A DNA stretch of 7,175 nucleotides from Aquirhabdus sp. (GTDB taxonomy: Bacteria; Pseudomonadota; Gammaproteobacteria; Pseudomonadales; Moraxellaceae): the NCBI GenBank assembly GCA_030150595.1, contig JASLFQ010000143.1:1-7175 (forward strand). Direction: 5' to 3'. Below, piece after piece: positions 6,146 through 7,175 of this stretch (the stretch's first letter is position 1; each line of letters starts with the position of its first letter). A model generated the notes under the pieces. That model was not told the origin of the DNA and ran no database searches. It was given only the letters and a program-made list of their open reading frames with translations. The position numbers were made by a program, and so were the translations under genes.

Positions 6146-6690
6146 GAATACAACCATTGTCTAAACGTGCGCCCTGAATCGTCGTCTAATATGAAGTCAG
6201 TGTTATTCATGCAGGCGGTACGCGTCTTAGGTTCTCCATTACCACGAGTCACATAAATACGCCCTTGCTGATAACCCAGTGCCCCTACGCGATATAACTT
6301 ATCTTCCAGTACATCCATAGCCTGCCAATAGATATGCAGCACACGCATAACAACCGTGCGCCATTCTTCACGGCTTACCATCGCGTTAGATTCTGGATAG
6401 CCGTTTTTGCGTAGGTTGCTGCGTTTCTGGTTCATTAAATAATCTAGTCCGTTTAATGCGCGTCTCATTTCATAGGTGAGCTGTGGTTCATCATTGTGAT
6501 GATCTAATGGTTCGATCACTGGCGCATCGCCAGCCGATAAATGCGCCAGCAAGTCGGACTTGTGCTGTTTGAGCAGATTGATGGTTTCGGGTGGCAATAA
6601 TTGACCATTGACCACTTCTAACACATCGCCATGAAGTTTGATCTGTCCACCCTGTTGCTCAATCAGTCGGATAATTTCGGGGGCTTTCAT
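6142..6690 (-). CDS. TubC N-terminal docking domain-like protein, function unknown
   Basis: The protein has 182 residues. Its first roughly 50 residues (APEIIRLIEQQGGQIKLHG, then LLPPETINLLKQHKSDLLAHL) match the TubC_N docking-domain pattern, a small alpha-beta fold first described at the start of hybrid NRPS/PKS proteins. In mobile elements the same fold is found in short proteins beside primase-like genes, where its role is not known. The rest (about 65-182) is unrecognised, with a central helical part (TYEMRRALNGLDYLMNQKR, EEWRTVVMRVLHIYWQAMD) and an acidic DDDSGRTF near the end. No cysteine metal motif or membrane segment is seen. A GGGAG Shine-Dalgarno lies nine bases before the ATG, inside the preceding gene. 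The start overlaps the upstream stop as ATGA, so the two are translationally coupled. With the upstream gene cut by an IS, its expression may now depend on another promoter. Confidence 0.7.
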   Translation of the reverse strand: MKAPEIIRLIEQQGGQIKLHGDVLEVVNGQLLPPETINLLKQHKSDLLAHLSAGDAPVIEPLDHHNDEPQLTYEMRRALNGLDYLMNQKRSNLRKNGYPESNAMVSREEWRTVVMRVLHIYWQAMDVLEDKLYRVGALGYQQGRIYVTRGNGEPKTRTACMNNTDFILDDDSGRTFRQWLYS

Positions 6691-7050
6691 ATAAATATGC
6701 TCCCTGATTTATCCGTACCAATAGAATCATTTTTAGCGGTATCAGGGTTTATGGTGTTTTTATCCGTCCCACGGTAATAAGCCTGTGTTTGCAAGGGTTC
6801 TAGCGGTTTTTCATCCGTCCCACTATGACTATCTGGGACGGATGAATTACCACTTAAACCATTGATTTTACTATATTGTGACGCTGGGACGGATGAATTA
6901 GAGGATTGAGCGAGTGCGTGTGTGTGGGACGGTTTCAAGTAGCGGCTAAATGTGTCTTTGAAGTCCTCAGATTCGTACCCTTTGGATTGTCCATGTGTAA
7001 ATCTTATATTTTTTGACGATATACCAAAACCCTTAATTCTCGCTGAAAGT
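6687..7050 (-). pseudogene. C-terminal remnant of a DUF3631 (primase/helicase-associated) protein, cut by an IS
   Basis: About 120 codons remain. The first 40 residues after the junction (QLSARIKGFGISSKNIRF, then KGYESEDFKDTFSRYL) match the end of the DUF3631 domain, where a PRQLS-x-L...YGI.SK.IR...KGY...F..AF.RYL pattern is typical. DUF3631 proteins are usually several hundred residues long, often carry toprim-primase or helicase parts, and occur in prophages, satellites and islands; a replication role is inferred from that. The tail after RYL is low-complexity, with SSVP twice and GTD(E/K) three times, each at 17-residue spacing. The 5' part is missing, replaced by the end of an IS21-type element. 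The frame stays open into the IS (to an ATG at 7169), but those 40 residues are IS-derived and not part of the original protein. The stop overlaps the next start by ATGA. Confidence 0.7.
6708..6897. repeat. array of a 13-bp word at 51-bp intervals in opposed orientations
   Basis: TGGGACGGATGAA occurs on the plus strand at 6834-6846 and 6885-6897. Its reverse complement, with one or two changes in the outer copies, occurs at 6810-6822, 6759-6771 and 6708-6720. Steps within each orientation are exactly 51 bp (17 codons). The two inner copies form a perfect 13-bp stem with an 11-base loop. A partial copy, TGGGACGG, is at 6925. On the coding strand one orientation encodes GTD(E/K) and the other SSVP. 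Confidence 0.8.
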
Positions 7051-7175
7051 TGTTGTAAATGGCGGAGCAAAACTGAGCCACTTAGCGCGCTGTTGATGTA
7101 AAAAACGCGGAGTAAAATTGAGCCACTGTAAACGCTATTCTTACCTGATCTTCTGGGTAAGGAAGCCATAAGGAT
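7051..7175 (+). mobile_element. left end of an IS21-family insertion sequence (partial)
   Basis: The segment begins TGTTGT and carries two copies of the GCGGAGYAAAAYTGAGCCACT repeat, the multiple-terminal-repeat form seen in IS21-family elements with ends of the GAGCCAC type. A purine-rich AAGGA at 7170-7174, at the window edge, could be the ribosome binding site of istA, expected just to the right. The outer boundary could be 7051 or 7054, since TGT occurs at both. It interrupts the DUF3631 gene. The transposase and the other end are not in the window, so the family is inferred from the ends alone. Confidence 0.7.
7062..7127 (+). repeat. IS21-type multiple terminal repeats
   Basis: Two 21-base copies, 7062-7082 and 7107-7127, differ at two positions and start 45 bp apart. 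In IS21 elements such repeats near each end are bound by the IstA transposase. Confidence 0.75.

Noticed and set aside
6708..6897. CRISPR-like regular spacing of 51 bp
   Set aside because: The repeat is only 13 bp, changes orientation in the middle, and lies in an open reading frame with a 17-codon period.
7051..7169. First 40 codons of the open frame that continues into the DUF3631 tail
   Set aside because: They are translated IS terminal repeats; the frame is open by chance and does not look like protein sequence.

Overview
The window looks like a gammaproteobacterial chromosome, most likely Acinetobacter or a close Moraxellaceae relative. The RimO protein reads very much like Acinetobacter RimO as I remember it, the base composition is AT-leaning, and ntrB-ntrC stand apart from glnA. 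No database search was possible, so the genus is an inference.

Left part (1-5434) is ordinary chromosome. It starts with the 3' end of a gene for a PqiC/YmbA-like ABC-transport auxiliary lipoprotein, followed five bases later by a small MEKHLA (PAS-like) gene. Convergent to these is rimO, whose product methylthiolates ribosomal protein S12. A divergent intergenic region of about 470 bp then leads into the two-component nitrogen regulators ntrB (histidine kinase) and ntrC (sigma-54 activator). This intergenic region holds a GG-N10-GC sigma-54 promoter, a plausible sigma-70 promoter, two half-conserved NtrC-type sites 34 bp apart, and a CRP/FNR-type palindrome. Together they suggest nitrogen-controlled autoregulation of ntrBC. 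Two strong intrinsic terminators close the ntrBC operon.

Right part (about 5435-7175) is accessory DNA, apparently the end of an integrated element. A short sequence resembling the 3' end of a tRNA (minus strand, ending CCCCACCA) lies just past the terminators and is a candidate attachment site. Next to it are short direct repeats that could be integrase arm sites. About 700 bp of non-coding DNA then holds a perfect 22-bp palindrome, six GTTAAC-centred repeats in two clusters around an AT-rich core (an origin-like layout), an imperfect 31-bp hairpin, and a 35-bp tandem duplication.

Two minus-strand genes follow, overlapping by ATGA. One is a TubC-N-like protein of unknown role. The other is the C-terminal remnant of a DUF3631 (primase/helicase-associated) protein, cut off by the end of an IS21-family insertion sequence whose multiple terminal repeats run to the window edge. 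The DUF3631 tail contains a 13-bp word repeated at exact 51-bp spacing in two opposed orientations, giving a symmetrical array inside coding DNA. The element resembles a satellite or integrative island whose replication gene has been disrupted. The most unusual signals are the 51-bp array and the GTTAAC repeat region.
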